36,011 nt of DNA from Dethiosulfovibrio salsuginis (GTDB lineage: Bacteria; Synergistota; Synergistia; Synergistales; Dethiosulfovibrionaceae). A model generated the notes under the pieces. The model ran no database searches and was not told the origin of the DNA. It saw only the letters and a program-made list of their open reading frames with translations. A program made the translations under genes and the position numbers. Below are positions 7,310 through 14,668 of this stretch, piece after piece. Location of the stretch: positions 1-36,011 of the forward strand of contig NZ_FXBB01000025.1 of NCBI RefSeq assembly GCF_900177735.1. Direction: 5' to 3'. How positions within the stretch are numbered: position 1 is the stretch's first letter; each line of letters starts with the position of its first letter.

Positions 7310-9100
7310 CTACCGCCTAGAAACGCCCCACTCCGTGAACCAGCGGTCCTGGATGTCCTTGGCCCGTTTGAGGTCCTTTGAGGACATCCTTTTATTCAGT
7401 TTCTCCAGCGCTTCCTCCGCGTCGGATACGTATCTCTCGTTGGCTAGGTCGAGGTAGGCCCAGGCCATGGGCAGGTCCTTTTCAACCACAACTCCGTCCA
7501 TGTACAGCGATCCCAGGACGAACCAGCCAAACTCGTTCCCCTGATCCACCGCCCTTCTGGCCCAGCCCTCTGCGGTGCGGTGATCCTCTTTGACCCCGTA
7601 GCCGTAGAAATACATGTAGGCCAGCAGGCCTTGAGCAGATGGCTCGTCGTCCTCCGCCGCGTCGGTGGCCAACGCCAGGGCTTTTTTAAGGTCCTCCTTT
7701 ACCGCCACGCCGTCGTAGTACATCCAGGCCATAACCGCTTTGCCCAGGGAGCTTCCGGCCTTAACCGCCTTTTCCGCCAGCTGGAGGGCTTTTTTATCGT
7801 CTTCGTCCACTCCCTCGCCGAAGTAGTAGAGCATGGCAAGCATGGCGGTCCCGTCGGCGTCCCCCTTATCGGAGGCCTTTTTTGCCCACTTGAACGATTC
7901 ATCCTCGTCCCTCGGGATTCCGAATATATCTCCGTCGTAGTATACCCTGGAGAGCACCGAGAAGATCTCCCCTTCCGAGTCAGAACGGGAGGACTCTTTA
8001 AGCAGTGAAAGCCCTCTGTTCGGGTCGCTGTGGTCCTCCTCGAATATAAGTATGACCCCTAGCAGGGCCTTCGCCTCAAGGCTACCCCCTTTTGATGCCT
8101 TTTCCAGCCATTTGATGGCCTCACCGGTATCCTGAGGGACATCCTCTCCGTCGTAGTACATGGCGCCGAGGGCGGCCTGGGCGTCGCTGTCGCCGGACTG
8201 GGCCATCTTCTTGAGGCTTGATATCTCCGACGATGGGGACTGCCCCACCTCCGGCAGGTTCACCTGTGGAAGAGACACCTGAGGGAGTGACATAGGAGGA
8301 AGCTGGGGCAGTGCAGAAGACGTCCGTGAGAACTGGGGGGAAATCCCGCATCTTTGAAGGAAGGGAGCTATCCGCTCCGTTGGAATAGAGGCGTTGACGA
8401 ATGCCCCTTCGTCTTCCTCGGTGTATCCCCAGGTGTTTATGCCGACCACCTCGCCTCTGGCGTTCACCAGAGGGCCACCGCTGTTTCCTCCTGCTATTGC
8501 TGCGGAGTGTATCACCGTCATCTGTCTGTTTTTCTCGACCAGGGCGTTGACCGTTCCCTCGGTGTAGACCATAGGAGGGGCTTTTTTTAGCTTGCCCTCC
8601 AGTATGTCGTCGAAGCTCTGGTCAAACTGGGTAACAAGAACCGGAAATCCCCAGGCACTGACTCGGTCCATACGGTTAACCCTATTGGTGAAGGTTACCG
8701 GCGTCAGTTTAGGGGAGGGTGTGAACTTGAGCAGGGCGAAGTCGTTGCCTCCGGTGTCTCCGCTGTACTCTTTTTTGACCACCCTGGCCTTTACGGGGTT
8801 TTGAAAGGAGCTCATCACCAGAATATCTCCGGCGGACTCTACCACATGGGCGTTAGTCAGGGCAAAGCCGTCTGCGACCACGAAGGCTGTTCCCATGCTG
8901 TAGGAGTCGTCGTCGTCAACCAATACGTAGAGGATGCTGGGCTCAAGCATATTAGCCACAGCCCTCTGCCTCTCCTCCATCAGAGCCAAAACGTCGATCT
9001 CGGTGGCGTAGAGGGGCCCACCGAGCACCATAAAACAGGACAACAGACAGAGAGTAAATCGAAAGCAACCTTTAGACAAAGCCATCTTCACACGAACCAT
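7310..9100 (-). CDS. Exported trypsin-like serine protease with Sel1 repeats
   Basis: 596 residues. An N-terminal basic/hydrophobic stretch (about residues 10-32, ending at Leu-Tyr-Ala) looks like a signal peptide. A trypsin/HtrA-like domain follows with the full triad: His85 in TNAHVV, Asp120 in GGNDFALL and Ser207 in GGNSGGPLV. A Pro/Leu/Gln-rich linker (about 260-290) leads to roughly seven Sel1-type helical repeats (about 295-570) with the Ala-x-x-x-Leu-Gly-x-x-Tyr-x-x-Gly pattern. It has no PDZ domain. Sel1 repeats usually hold protein partners, so a periplasmic protease with a docking scaffold is likely; the substrate is unknown. The start may instead be the ATG six codons downstream; neither has a strong ribosome binding site. 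It is transcribed divergently from iclR. Confidence 0.88.
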   Translation of the reverse strand: MVRVKMALSKGCFRFTLCLLSCFMVLGGPLYATEIDVLALMEERQRAVANMLEPSILYVLVDDDDSYSMGTAFVVADGFALTNAHVVESAGDILVMSSFQNPVKARVVKKEYSGDTGGNDFALLKFTPSPKLTPVTFTNRVNRMDRVSAWGFPVLVTQFDQSFDDILEGKLKKAPPMVYTEGTVNALVEKNRQMTVIHSAAIAGGNSGGPLVNARGEVVGINTWGYTEEDEGAFVNASIPTERIAPFLQRCGISPQFSRTSSALPQLPPMSLPQVSLPQVNLPEVGQSPSSEISSLKKMAQSGDSDAQAALGAMYYDGEDVPQDTGEAIKWLEKASKGGSLEAKALLGVILIFEEDHSDPNRGLSLLKESSRSDSEGEIFSVLSRVYYDGDIFGIPRDEDESFKWAKKASDKGDADGTAMLAMLYYFGEGVDEDDKKALQLAEKAVKAGSSLGKAVMAWMYYDGVAVKEDLKKALALATDAAEDDEPSAQGLLAYMYFYGYGVKEDHRTAEGWARRAVDQGNEFGWFVLGSLYMDGVVVEKDLPMAWAYLDLANERYVSDAEEALEKLNKRMSSKDLKRAKDIQDRWFTEWGVSRR

Positions 9101-9176
9101 TCTATCCCGGCCTTTCCCTTCTATATTGGTTCAGATATTAGCACAACAGCGGCCCAAAATATCTTTTTCCAAATAT

Positions 9177-9205
9177 TTGACAAGTGCAAAAACCTCTGCT
9201 ACGAT
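9177..9205 (+). promoter_or_regulatory. Sigma-70-type promoter for the iclR-TRAP operon
   Basis: -35 TTGACA (9177-9182), 17-bp spacer, -10 TACGAT (9200-9205). Predicted initiation near 9212 falls at the edge of the repeated TTTCC/GGAAA sites that fill the leader up to the ribosome binding site. Confidence 0.75.
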
Positions 9206-9213
9206 AAAGTTAG

Positions 9214-9248
9214 TTTCCCTCAAGGAAAAATAGTTTCCTATACGGAAA
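9214..9248 (+). promoter_or_regulatory. Putative IclR-family operator: four phased TTTCC/GGAAA half-sites
   Basis: TTTCC at 9214 and 9234 alternates with GGAAA at 9224 and 9244, so half-sites occur every 10 bp and the whole palindrome repeats with a 20-bp period. Every spacer is 5 bp. GGAAA/TTTCC half-sites are also the core of the E. coli IclR operator, which has a shorter spacer. Its place between the start of transcription and the iclR Shine-Dalgarno suggests autorepression. The regulator assignment is inference. Confidence 0.6.
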
Positions 9249-9261
9249 AGGAGGTGTGCCT

Positions 9262-10014
9262 TTGAGCAGTCTCTTAAAAGGCATGGAAGTTCTAAGAGTG
9301 CTGGCGGAGCCTCCTTTCAACTACACCCTATCGGAGCTTTCCTCCACCATGGGGATGGGCAAAAGCGGGCTACACAAGATACTGTCGACCCTCAAGGAGA
9401 AAAATTTTGTGGTTCAGGAGGGGTCGTCGAAGAAGTATCATCTCGGACCGGTGGTGCTTCGGATGGGCAACGTCTATTCAAAACTTATAGGCATAGAGGA
9501 TATAGCGGCACCGGTCCTGTCGAACCTGTGCCAGGTGCTGGGGGAGACGGTCTATATAAGCATCTGGGAGGGAGACAGAGCCTACCCTGCTTGCAAGTGT
9601 TGCCGCCCAGGGGGGATCTACGACGCCAACGATTTTATCGGCAAGAGCGTCCCCATAAACGCCGGTGCGTCGGCAAAGCTTCTGGCCGCCTATCAGGATC
9701 GTGAATTTATCCAGGATCTTCTGTCAAGGACGGATCTCGTGGCAAGGACACCTTACACCTTAACGTCCATACCGGAGATCCTGGAGGAATACGACCGCAT
9801 AGTCAAACAGGGTTACTCCATTGAGGATCAATCCTTTTCTCTGGGGGTGTGGTGTCTATCGGTTCCAATTTTCGGCAAAAACCGAGCGGTCGACCGCTGT
9901 CTGTCCGTCGGTGCTCCGGTGGAGGCCGTAGGGGAGGGGATTTTTCCCATTTGGTTACAGAGATTGAGGGATGGGGCGGATGAGATAGGAACTCAGCTAC
10001 AGCTCAGGCGTTAA
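9262..10014 (+). CDS. IclR family transcriptional regulator
   Basis: 250 residues. The N-terminal winged helix-turn-helix (about residues 8-65) has the Tyr-Thr-Leu-Ser-Glu-Leu and Gly-Lys-Ser-Gly-Leu-His-Lys-Ile-Leu recognition segments of IclR proteins. The C-terminal effector-binding domain begins near Asp-Ile-Ala-Ala-Pro-Val-Leu and carries the Val-Tyr-Ile-Ser-Ile-Trp-Glu-Gly strand and a Gly-Lys-Ser-Val-Pro-Ile-Asn-Ala-Gly-Ala-Ser-Ala-Lys-Leu motif. I choose the TTG at 9262 because AAGGAGG ends 7 nt before it; the GTG at 9256 almost touches that site. First gene of a run with the TRAP transporter 49 nt downstream, so it probably controls that uptake system and itself. The effector is unknown, presumably the transported solute. 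Confidence 0.9.
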   Translation: MSSLLKGMEVLRVLAEPPFNYTLSELSSTMGMGKSGLHKILSTLKEKNFVVQEGSSKKYHLGPVVLRMGNVYSKLIGIEDIAAPVLSNLCQVLGETVYISIWEGDRAYPACKCCRPGGIYDANDFIGKSVPINAGASAKLLAAYQDREFIQDLLSRTDLVARTPYTLTSIPEILEEYDRIVKQGYSIEDQSFSLGVWCLSVPIFGKNRAVDRCLSVGAPVEAVGEGIFPIWLQRLRDGADEIGTQLQLRR

Positions 10015-10063
10015 TGTATCAGGGGAGATCCGTAAGGGTCGAGATAGGGAAGGAGAGGAACAT

Positions 10064-11071
10064 ATGTCTATCAGCAAGAGATCGATGTTTTTTGCGTTGG
10101 CCGTGGCGGCTTTCTGTTTTGCCGCTCTGCCCGGGGCCTCCGAGGCGAAGACTAAGCCCTTTAAGGTGGCGGGAATTTCGTCACCGGAGTACAGAGGCAG
10201 CAAGTCCCTGGAGACCATAAAGAAAAAGGTAGAGGCTGGAACGGAGGGAAGGGTAAAACTGGACGTTTTCCCGGCAAACCAGCTTGGGGACTACACCCAG
10301 GTATTCGAGGAGATCCGCCGAGGCTCCATAGAGATGGGCCTTATATTCCTGCCCAGTCAGTTCGACGTGATGCTCGAGATAGGCTCTCTGCCTTTCCTGG
10401 CGTCCTCCGGCGAGGAAATGAAAAAACAGCTTTCACCGGGATCCTACGTCTACGAGATCATAGACAATTCCCTGGATAAGCTGGGTGTCAAGCTCCTCAG
10501 GCTCTACGGAGACGGCTTTATCGGTGTCGGGCTGACGAAGAAGCCCGAAAGCCCCGCCGATCCCGACGTCAAGAAAGACGCCATGATCAGGGTCGCCCCT
10601 GTGGCGGTCTACAAGGAGACCGCCGAGGACATGGGCTACAGGACAACCAACATACCTTACGCCGACACCTACAGCGCCATTCAGACCGGAGTATGCGACG
10701 GCTGGATCGGCGGATCGTCCCAGATAAACTATCTCAGTTTCAGGGATGTCATAAAGTACTACGTCCCCTATAACTGTCTGTTCGACCAGACCGCCTACAT
10801 CATCAACAAAAAGCTCTGGGAGTCCATGAGCCCGGAGGATCAGAAGGTCCTTATGGACGCGGTCAACGTAGAGGCCGACAAGAGCTTCGCCGACAGCGCC
10901 ACCGAGGATCTGGAGTTCCAGAAGAAACTTCAGGAGGCGGGAGTGGAGATAATAGAGGTCTCCGACGCCGAGAGAGATACACTGGCCAAGCACATCAGGG
11001 CCAACACTTGGCCGAAACTGGCTGAGACCTACGGAGAGGAGACCCTTGAGAGGATAAAGAAGGACCTCTAG
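10064..11071 (+). CDS. dctP: TRAP transporter solute-binding protein, DctP family
   Basis: 335 residues with a signal peptide (basic start, hydrophobic core, cleavage probably after Ala-Ser-Glu-Ala near residue 28). The mature part shows the DctP pattern: GSIEMGLIFL, a Met-Ile-Arg-Val-Ala-Pro segment with the conserved ligand-binding arginine, and Pro-Tyr-Ala-Asp-Thr-Tyr-Ser-Ala-Ile-Gln-Thr-Gly-Val-Cys-Asp-Gly. It captures a carboxylate-type solute in the periplasm for the DctQM permease. ATG at 10064 with GGAGAGG upstream. A strong hairpin with a T tract follows the stop, before dctQ, consistent with more binding protein than permease being made. The symbol is the family name; the ligand cannot be told from sequence. 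Confidence 0.92.
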   Translation: MSISKRSMFFALAVAAFCFAALPGASEAKTKPFKVAGISSPEYRGSKSLETIKKKVEAGTEGRVKLDVFPANQLGDYTQVFEEIRRGSIEMGLIFLPSQFDVMLEIGSLPFLASSGEEMKKQLSPGSYVYEIIDNSLDKLGVKLLRLYGDGFIGVGLTKKPESPADPDVKKDAMIRVAPVAVYKETAEDMGYRTTNIPYADTYSAIQTGVCDGWIGGSSQINYLSFRDVIKYYVPYNCLFDQTAYIINKKLWESMSPEDQKVLMDAVNVEADKSFADSATEDLEFQKKLQEAGVEIIEVSDAERDTLAKHIRANTWPKLAETYGEETLERIKKDL

Positions 11072-11083
11072 GTCGTCTATCGA

Positions 11084-11117
11084 GAGGCTGGCGAGAGAGT
11101 CTTCGCCAGCCTCTTTT
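11084..11117 (+). terminator. Intercistronic terminator/attenuator between dctP and dctQ
   Basis: Perfect 11-bp stem (gaggctggcga at 11084-11094 with tcgccagcctc at 11103-11113), an 8-nt loop and then TTTT. It starts 12 nt after the dctP stop. Because dctQ and dctM must still be expressed, it probably acts as a leaky terminator or an mRNA-stabilising hairpin. Confidence 0.75.
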
Positions 11118-11136
11118 GAATTAAGGAGGGCTTCAT

Positions 11137-11679
11137 ATGGAAAACTTCGTCCGTAACGTAAAAAGCTCCCTCCTCTGGAGGTGGCTTATAAATCTGCAAA
11201 AGGCCATATTGGTGCTGACAAGCGTCTTCGTGGTCCTGATAATGTGTACCGCCGTGCTTCTCAGATACGTTTTCAAGTCGGACCTTTTCGGAATAGAGGA
11301 GATAGTGGTCATAGCGGCCTTCTGGCTTTACCTGGTAGGGAGCTCCTACGGAGTGTACGAGAAGAGCCACGTCAAGGCGGACATAATCCCTCAGCTCCTC
11401 CCACTTAAGGCCCAGGCATTTCTGTCGGTCTTGGTGCGACTGACTATGTCCATACTCTGCGTCGTGTTCAGCTGGTGGGCTGTGGATATGATATCCTACA
11501 GCATCGAGTGGATGCCCAGGACCACCGGCCTCCGCATCCCTATATTCATATCCCAGACATCCATACTGGTGGGATACGTTCTCATGAGCTTTTACTCCAT
11601 AATATATTTTTTAGAGGACCTAGGCAATTTCACGTCTCTGTACAGGAAGGATCAAGGAGGTGAGCAGCCATGGCGATAA
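11137..11679 (+). CDS. dctQ: TRAP transporter small permease, DctQ family
   Basis: 180 residues with four hydrophobic segments (about residues 20-43, 54-72, 92-112 and 130-155), the usual layout for the small membrane subunit of tripartite ATP-independent periplasmic transporters. A Gly-Ile-Glu-Glu-Ile segment after the first membrane pass and a Ser-His-Val-Lys-Ala-Asp segment are characteristic of the family. ATG at 11137 preceded by AAGGAGG. Its 3' end overlaps dctM by 10 nt. It forms the membrane complex with DctM and works with the DctP protein encoded just upstream. Substrate unknown. Confidence 0.9.
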   Translation: MENFVRNVKSSLLWRWLINLQKAILVLTSVFVVLIMCTAVLLRYVFKSDLFGIEEIVVIAAFWLYLVGSSYGVYEKSHVKADIIPQLLPLKAQAFLSVLVRLTMSILCVVFSWWAVDMISYSIEWMPRTTGLRIPIFISQTSILVGYVLMSFYSIIYFLEDLGNFTSLYRKDQGGEQPWR

Positions 11680-12974
11680 CTATAGCTTTAATCCTGATAA
11701 TAGTGACTCTGCTCCTGGGGCTGCCTGTGCCCTTTTGCTTTATGCTTTCCACTTTGTTCATGGTGGTCAGCCACAGCTACGATCCGTCGTTTTTGCTGCC
11801 CTATAGCTTCAGCCAGATGAGCTCACTGGTGCTCCTGGCCATACCGCTTTTCATCATGGTCGGAGGGCTTATGGACCGAGGTGGCATAGGAAGCTCTCTG
11901 GTCCGTCTGGTAGAGGTTTTCGTGGGGAGGATAAAAGGAGGCCTTGGGGTTGTGGCGGTGGTGTCCTGTGCGGTGTTCGGATCTATATCGGGCAGCTGTG
12001 CCGCAACTCTGTCCTGCATCGGCTCCATCATGTTTCCGAGGCTCAGGGAAAACGGCTACCCTATGGGACACAGCGCCGCCCTCATCTCATGCGCCGCCCC
12101 TCTAGGGCTTCTGATTCCCCCGAGCTCTCAGATGATACTCTACGCCTGGGTGGGACAGCAGTCGGTGCTGGCCTGTTTTCTGGCTACAGTGGGACCAGGG
12201 CTGCTTTTGATGACTCTGCTTTCCATAATAAATCTGGTGCTCTTGAAAAACGACAAGAACATAAAGCTATATCCCCCTATGACGGGAAAGGAAAAGGCCG
12301 AGATGCTCTGGAACCGGTCGGGGAAGGCTCTCCCGGCGCTGATAATGCCGATTATCGTATTAGGAGGCATCTACGGGGGGATCATGACCCCCACCGAGGC
12401 CGCCGCCGTGGCGGTTCTGTACTCAGTTCCGGTAGGTTTCTTAATATACAAGGGCCTTAACAGGGAGAACTTCATAGAGGTGGTTATAGAGACAGCGACA
12501 ACCACCGGGGTCGTCATGTTGATGATGTTCTGCATAATGATGCTCAGCAGAATATACGTCCAGGAGCGGCTTCCTTCTATGATAATAGACGCACTGACCA
12601 CCATATCGTCCAATAAATACGTCCTGATGCTCATGATAAACCTGTTCATGATAATAATCGGCATGATAATGGACGACGTCAGTGCCATGTTGCTCTGCAC
12701 CCCTATTCTTTTGCCGGTGGTCATGAGCCTGGGAATAAGCCCTATTCACTTTGCGGCCATAATCGGCGTAAACCTGGGGATGGGCAACGTAACCCCTCCC
12801 ACCGCTCCAACCCTGTACTTCGGGGGCAGAATAGCGAACACCCCGGTGTCACAGATGCTGAAACCGGCTATGATATTCATACTTTTCGCCTGGCTCCCGA
12901 CTTTGGTGGCTGTCACCTTTATTCCTGAGCTTTCCCTGTGGCTTCCCAGGCTGGTGTTAGGTGGACGTTTTTAG
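11670..12974 (+). CDS. dctM: TRAP transporter large permease, DctM family
   Basis: 434 residues, hydrophobic along nearly the whole length with about 12 membrane segments, the expected size for the ion-coupled large permease. Typical motifs include IPLFIMVGGLMDRGGIG, a Gly-Ser-Ile-Ser-Gly-Ser-Cys-Ala-Ala-Thr stretch, Leu-Gly-Leu-Leu-Ile-Pro-Pro-Ser, Met-Thr-Pro-Thr-Glu-Ala-Ala-Ala and Gly-Asn-Val-Thr-Pro-Pro-Thr near the C-terminus. It drives solute import with a sodium or proton gradient. The ATG at 11670 lies inside the end of dctQ with GGAGG about 10 nt upstream, so translation is coupled. Confidence 0.93.
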   Translation: MAITIALILIIVTLLLGLPVPFCFMLSTLFMVVSHSYDPSFLLPYSFSQMSSLVLLAIPLFIMVGGLMDRGGIGSSLVRLVEVFVGRIKGGLGVVAVVSCAVFGSISGSCAATLSCIGSIMFPRLRENGYPMGHSAALISCAAPLGLLIPPSSQMILYAWVGQQSVLACFLATVGPGLLLMTLLSIINLVLLKNDKNIKLYPPMTGKEKAEMLWNRSGKALPALIMPIIVLGGIYGGIMTPTEAAAVAVLYSVPVGFLIYKGLNRENFIEVVIETATTTGVVMLMMFCIMMLSRIYVQERLPSMIIDALTTISSNKYVLMLMINLFMIIIGMIMDDVSAMLLCTPILLPVVMSLGISPIHFAAIIGVNLGMGNVTPPTAPTLYFGGRIANTPVSQMLKPAMIFILFAWLPTLVAVTFIPELSLWLPRLVLGGRF

Positions 12975-12984
12975 GAGGTAGAAT

Positions 12985-14580
12985 ATGCACAAAGATTCGA
13001 GATTATACAGAAGGCTGCTTAAAATAGCGTCTATACCGAGCGTATCCCCGTCTTCGGAGGGAGAAAACAAGGCGACCCAGGCCCTTTACGACGAGCTAGC
13101 CCAGACCGACTACTTTAGGAAAAACCCTGAAGATATAAAACTCCTTCCCCTTGAGGGGGACAGGTTGAAAAGGCACTTTCTCTTCGGGATGGTGAGAGCC
13201 CAAAAGCCCACCTCCGAGACGGTGGTCCTGCTTGGGCACATGGACGTGGTCAGCGTGGAGATGTTCGGCTCCCTGAGGGAGTTTGCCTTCTCGCCGGAGG
13301 AATACACCAGTAGGCTGGACTCCACCTCTTTAGGGGAGGACGGAGCCAAAGACCTCCTTTCCGGGAAATGGCTCTTCGGTCGAGGCGTAGCGGACATGAA
13401 GTCCGGCGTCTGCGGGGCTATGGAGCTCCTTATGGAGACGGCGGAGGACCCTTCCTCCACGGAGGTCAATCTAGCGGTCCTGTTCGTGCCCGACGAGGAG
13501 AACAACTCACTGGGGATGCTCTCAGCAGCCCCGTTCCTCGCAAAACTTCAGGATGAAGGGCTTAGTTTCCGGTGCTGCATAGACACCGAGCCCACCTTCG
13601 CCACAGGTGAGGACGCCAAGCCCACGGTATATCTTGGTAGCCTTGGAAAGATAAACCCCTTCTTTTACTGTGTCGGAGTCAAGGCCCACGCCGGGGAGTA
13701 CTACGACGGTTTCAGCGTAGGGCCTACCATGGCACGGATCGCCCTGGCTATAGACGGAAATCCCTCCTTGTCGGACGAGCTTGACGGAACCATGTATCCT
13801 CCCTACGCCGCTCTTAAGGTGGACGATATGAGGGACGAATACTCAGCGACTATTATGTCCCGTTGCGCCATGGCCTTCAGCTATCTAACCTCCACAAAAA
13901 TGCCACCGGAGATCATGGCCGAGCTTAAGTCCATAGCCCAAGAGTCACTGGACAGGTCCATCGAGGAGCACGAGAGGGCTAAGAAGGCCTACAGGGAGCA
14001 AAACGGCATGGCCCTGTCCCCCTCCTGCCTATCCGGGGCCGTCTACTCGGTCAAGGAGATCATGGACCTGGCGGAGAGCCGGGGGATCGTTCCGGTGATC
14101 TCGGAAGAGGGAGACGAAAGGGCTAGAGGCATGGAGACCGTATCAAGGCTTGTGGACGACCTAGAGATGGAGGGGCCTCTGGTGGTGGTGGGATTTTTGC
14201 CACCCTGGTATCCCCACAGGTCCAATATGGCGGATATAGAGGGCGATCCAGAGGTCAAAGAGGCAGCCTCAAAATTGAGGGAGAAAGCGGTCGAACAGGG
14301 GCTGGAGATGGACATAAGGACCATGTTCGAGGGGGTGTCGGACCTGAGCTACTGCGGCTTCACCGGAACGCCGGAGGAGGCTAGGGCCTTCGAGGACAAT
14401 ATGCCAGGAGGCAGGGCAATCTACAGCTTCCCCACCGACGAGCTGTTAAAGCTGGCTATCCCGATACTGAACTTCGGCCCAGTCGGTAAGGACGCCCACA
14501 AGAGATCCGAAAGGCTGTACCTTCCGTTCTATCTGGATCACTATGTTAATCTGTTGAGATATCTGGTAAAATCCATATAA
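12985..14580 (+). CDS. M20 family metallopeptidase, RocB-like
   Basis: 531 residues, the long form of the M20 family typical of RocB-like (COG4187) proteins. Two-metal-site ligands are visible: His85 and Asp87 in GHMD, an Asp in GRGVADMKSG, the Glu pair in PDEENN, the acidic DTEP segment, and a late His in GKDAHKRSERL. It should therefore be an active zinc amidohydrolase on a small peptide or N-acyl amino acid, cytoplasmic since no signal is seen. ATG at 12985 with TAGGAGG 7 nt upstream and only 10 nt after dctM, so it belongs to the IclR-TRAP operon and may process the imported solute. RocB itself is linked to arginine use; that link is not shown here. Confidence 0.88.
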   Translation: MHKDSRLYRRLLKIASIPSVSPSSEGENKATQALYDELAQTDYFRKNPEDIKLLPLEGDRLKRHFLFGMVRAQKPTSETVVLLGHMDVVSVEMFGSLREFAFSPEEYTSRLDSTSLGEDGAKDLLSGKWLFGRGVADMKSGVCGAMELLMETAEDPSSTEVNLAVLFVPDEENNSLGMLSAAPFLAKLQDEGLSFRCCIDTEPTFATGEDAKPTVYLGSLGKINPFFYCVGVKAHAGEYYDGFSVGPTMARIALAIDGNPSLSDELDGTMYPPYAALKVDDMRDEYSATIMSRCAMAFSYLTSTKMPPEIMAELKSIAQESLDRSIEEHERAKKAYREQNGMALSPSCLSGAVYSVKEIMDLAESRGIVPVISEEGDERARGMETVSRLVDDLEMEGPLVVVGFLPPWYPHRSNMADIEGDPEVKEAASKLREKAVEQGLEMDIRTMFEGVSDLSYCGFTGTPEEARAFEDNMPGGRAIYSFPTDELLKLAIPILNFGPVGKDAHKRSERLYLPFYLDHYVNLLRYLVKSI

Positions 14581-14595
14581 TCCACCTAGTGGAGT

Positions 14596-14639
14596 AAAAG
14601 GGCTCGATCTGGAGGGACACCTTCGGACCTAGCCCTTTT
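14596..14639 (+). terminator. Intrinsic terminator of the iclR-TRAP-peptidase operon
   Basis: Arms aaaagggct (14596-14604) and agccctttt (14631-14639) are perfectly complementary; the right arm supplies the T tract. It begins 15 nt after the peptidase stop. Confidence 0.75.
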
Positions 14640-14668
14640 AGCTTATCCCAATCAAAGGAGTTTTTCGT

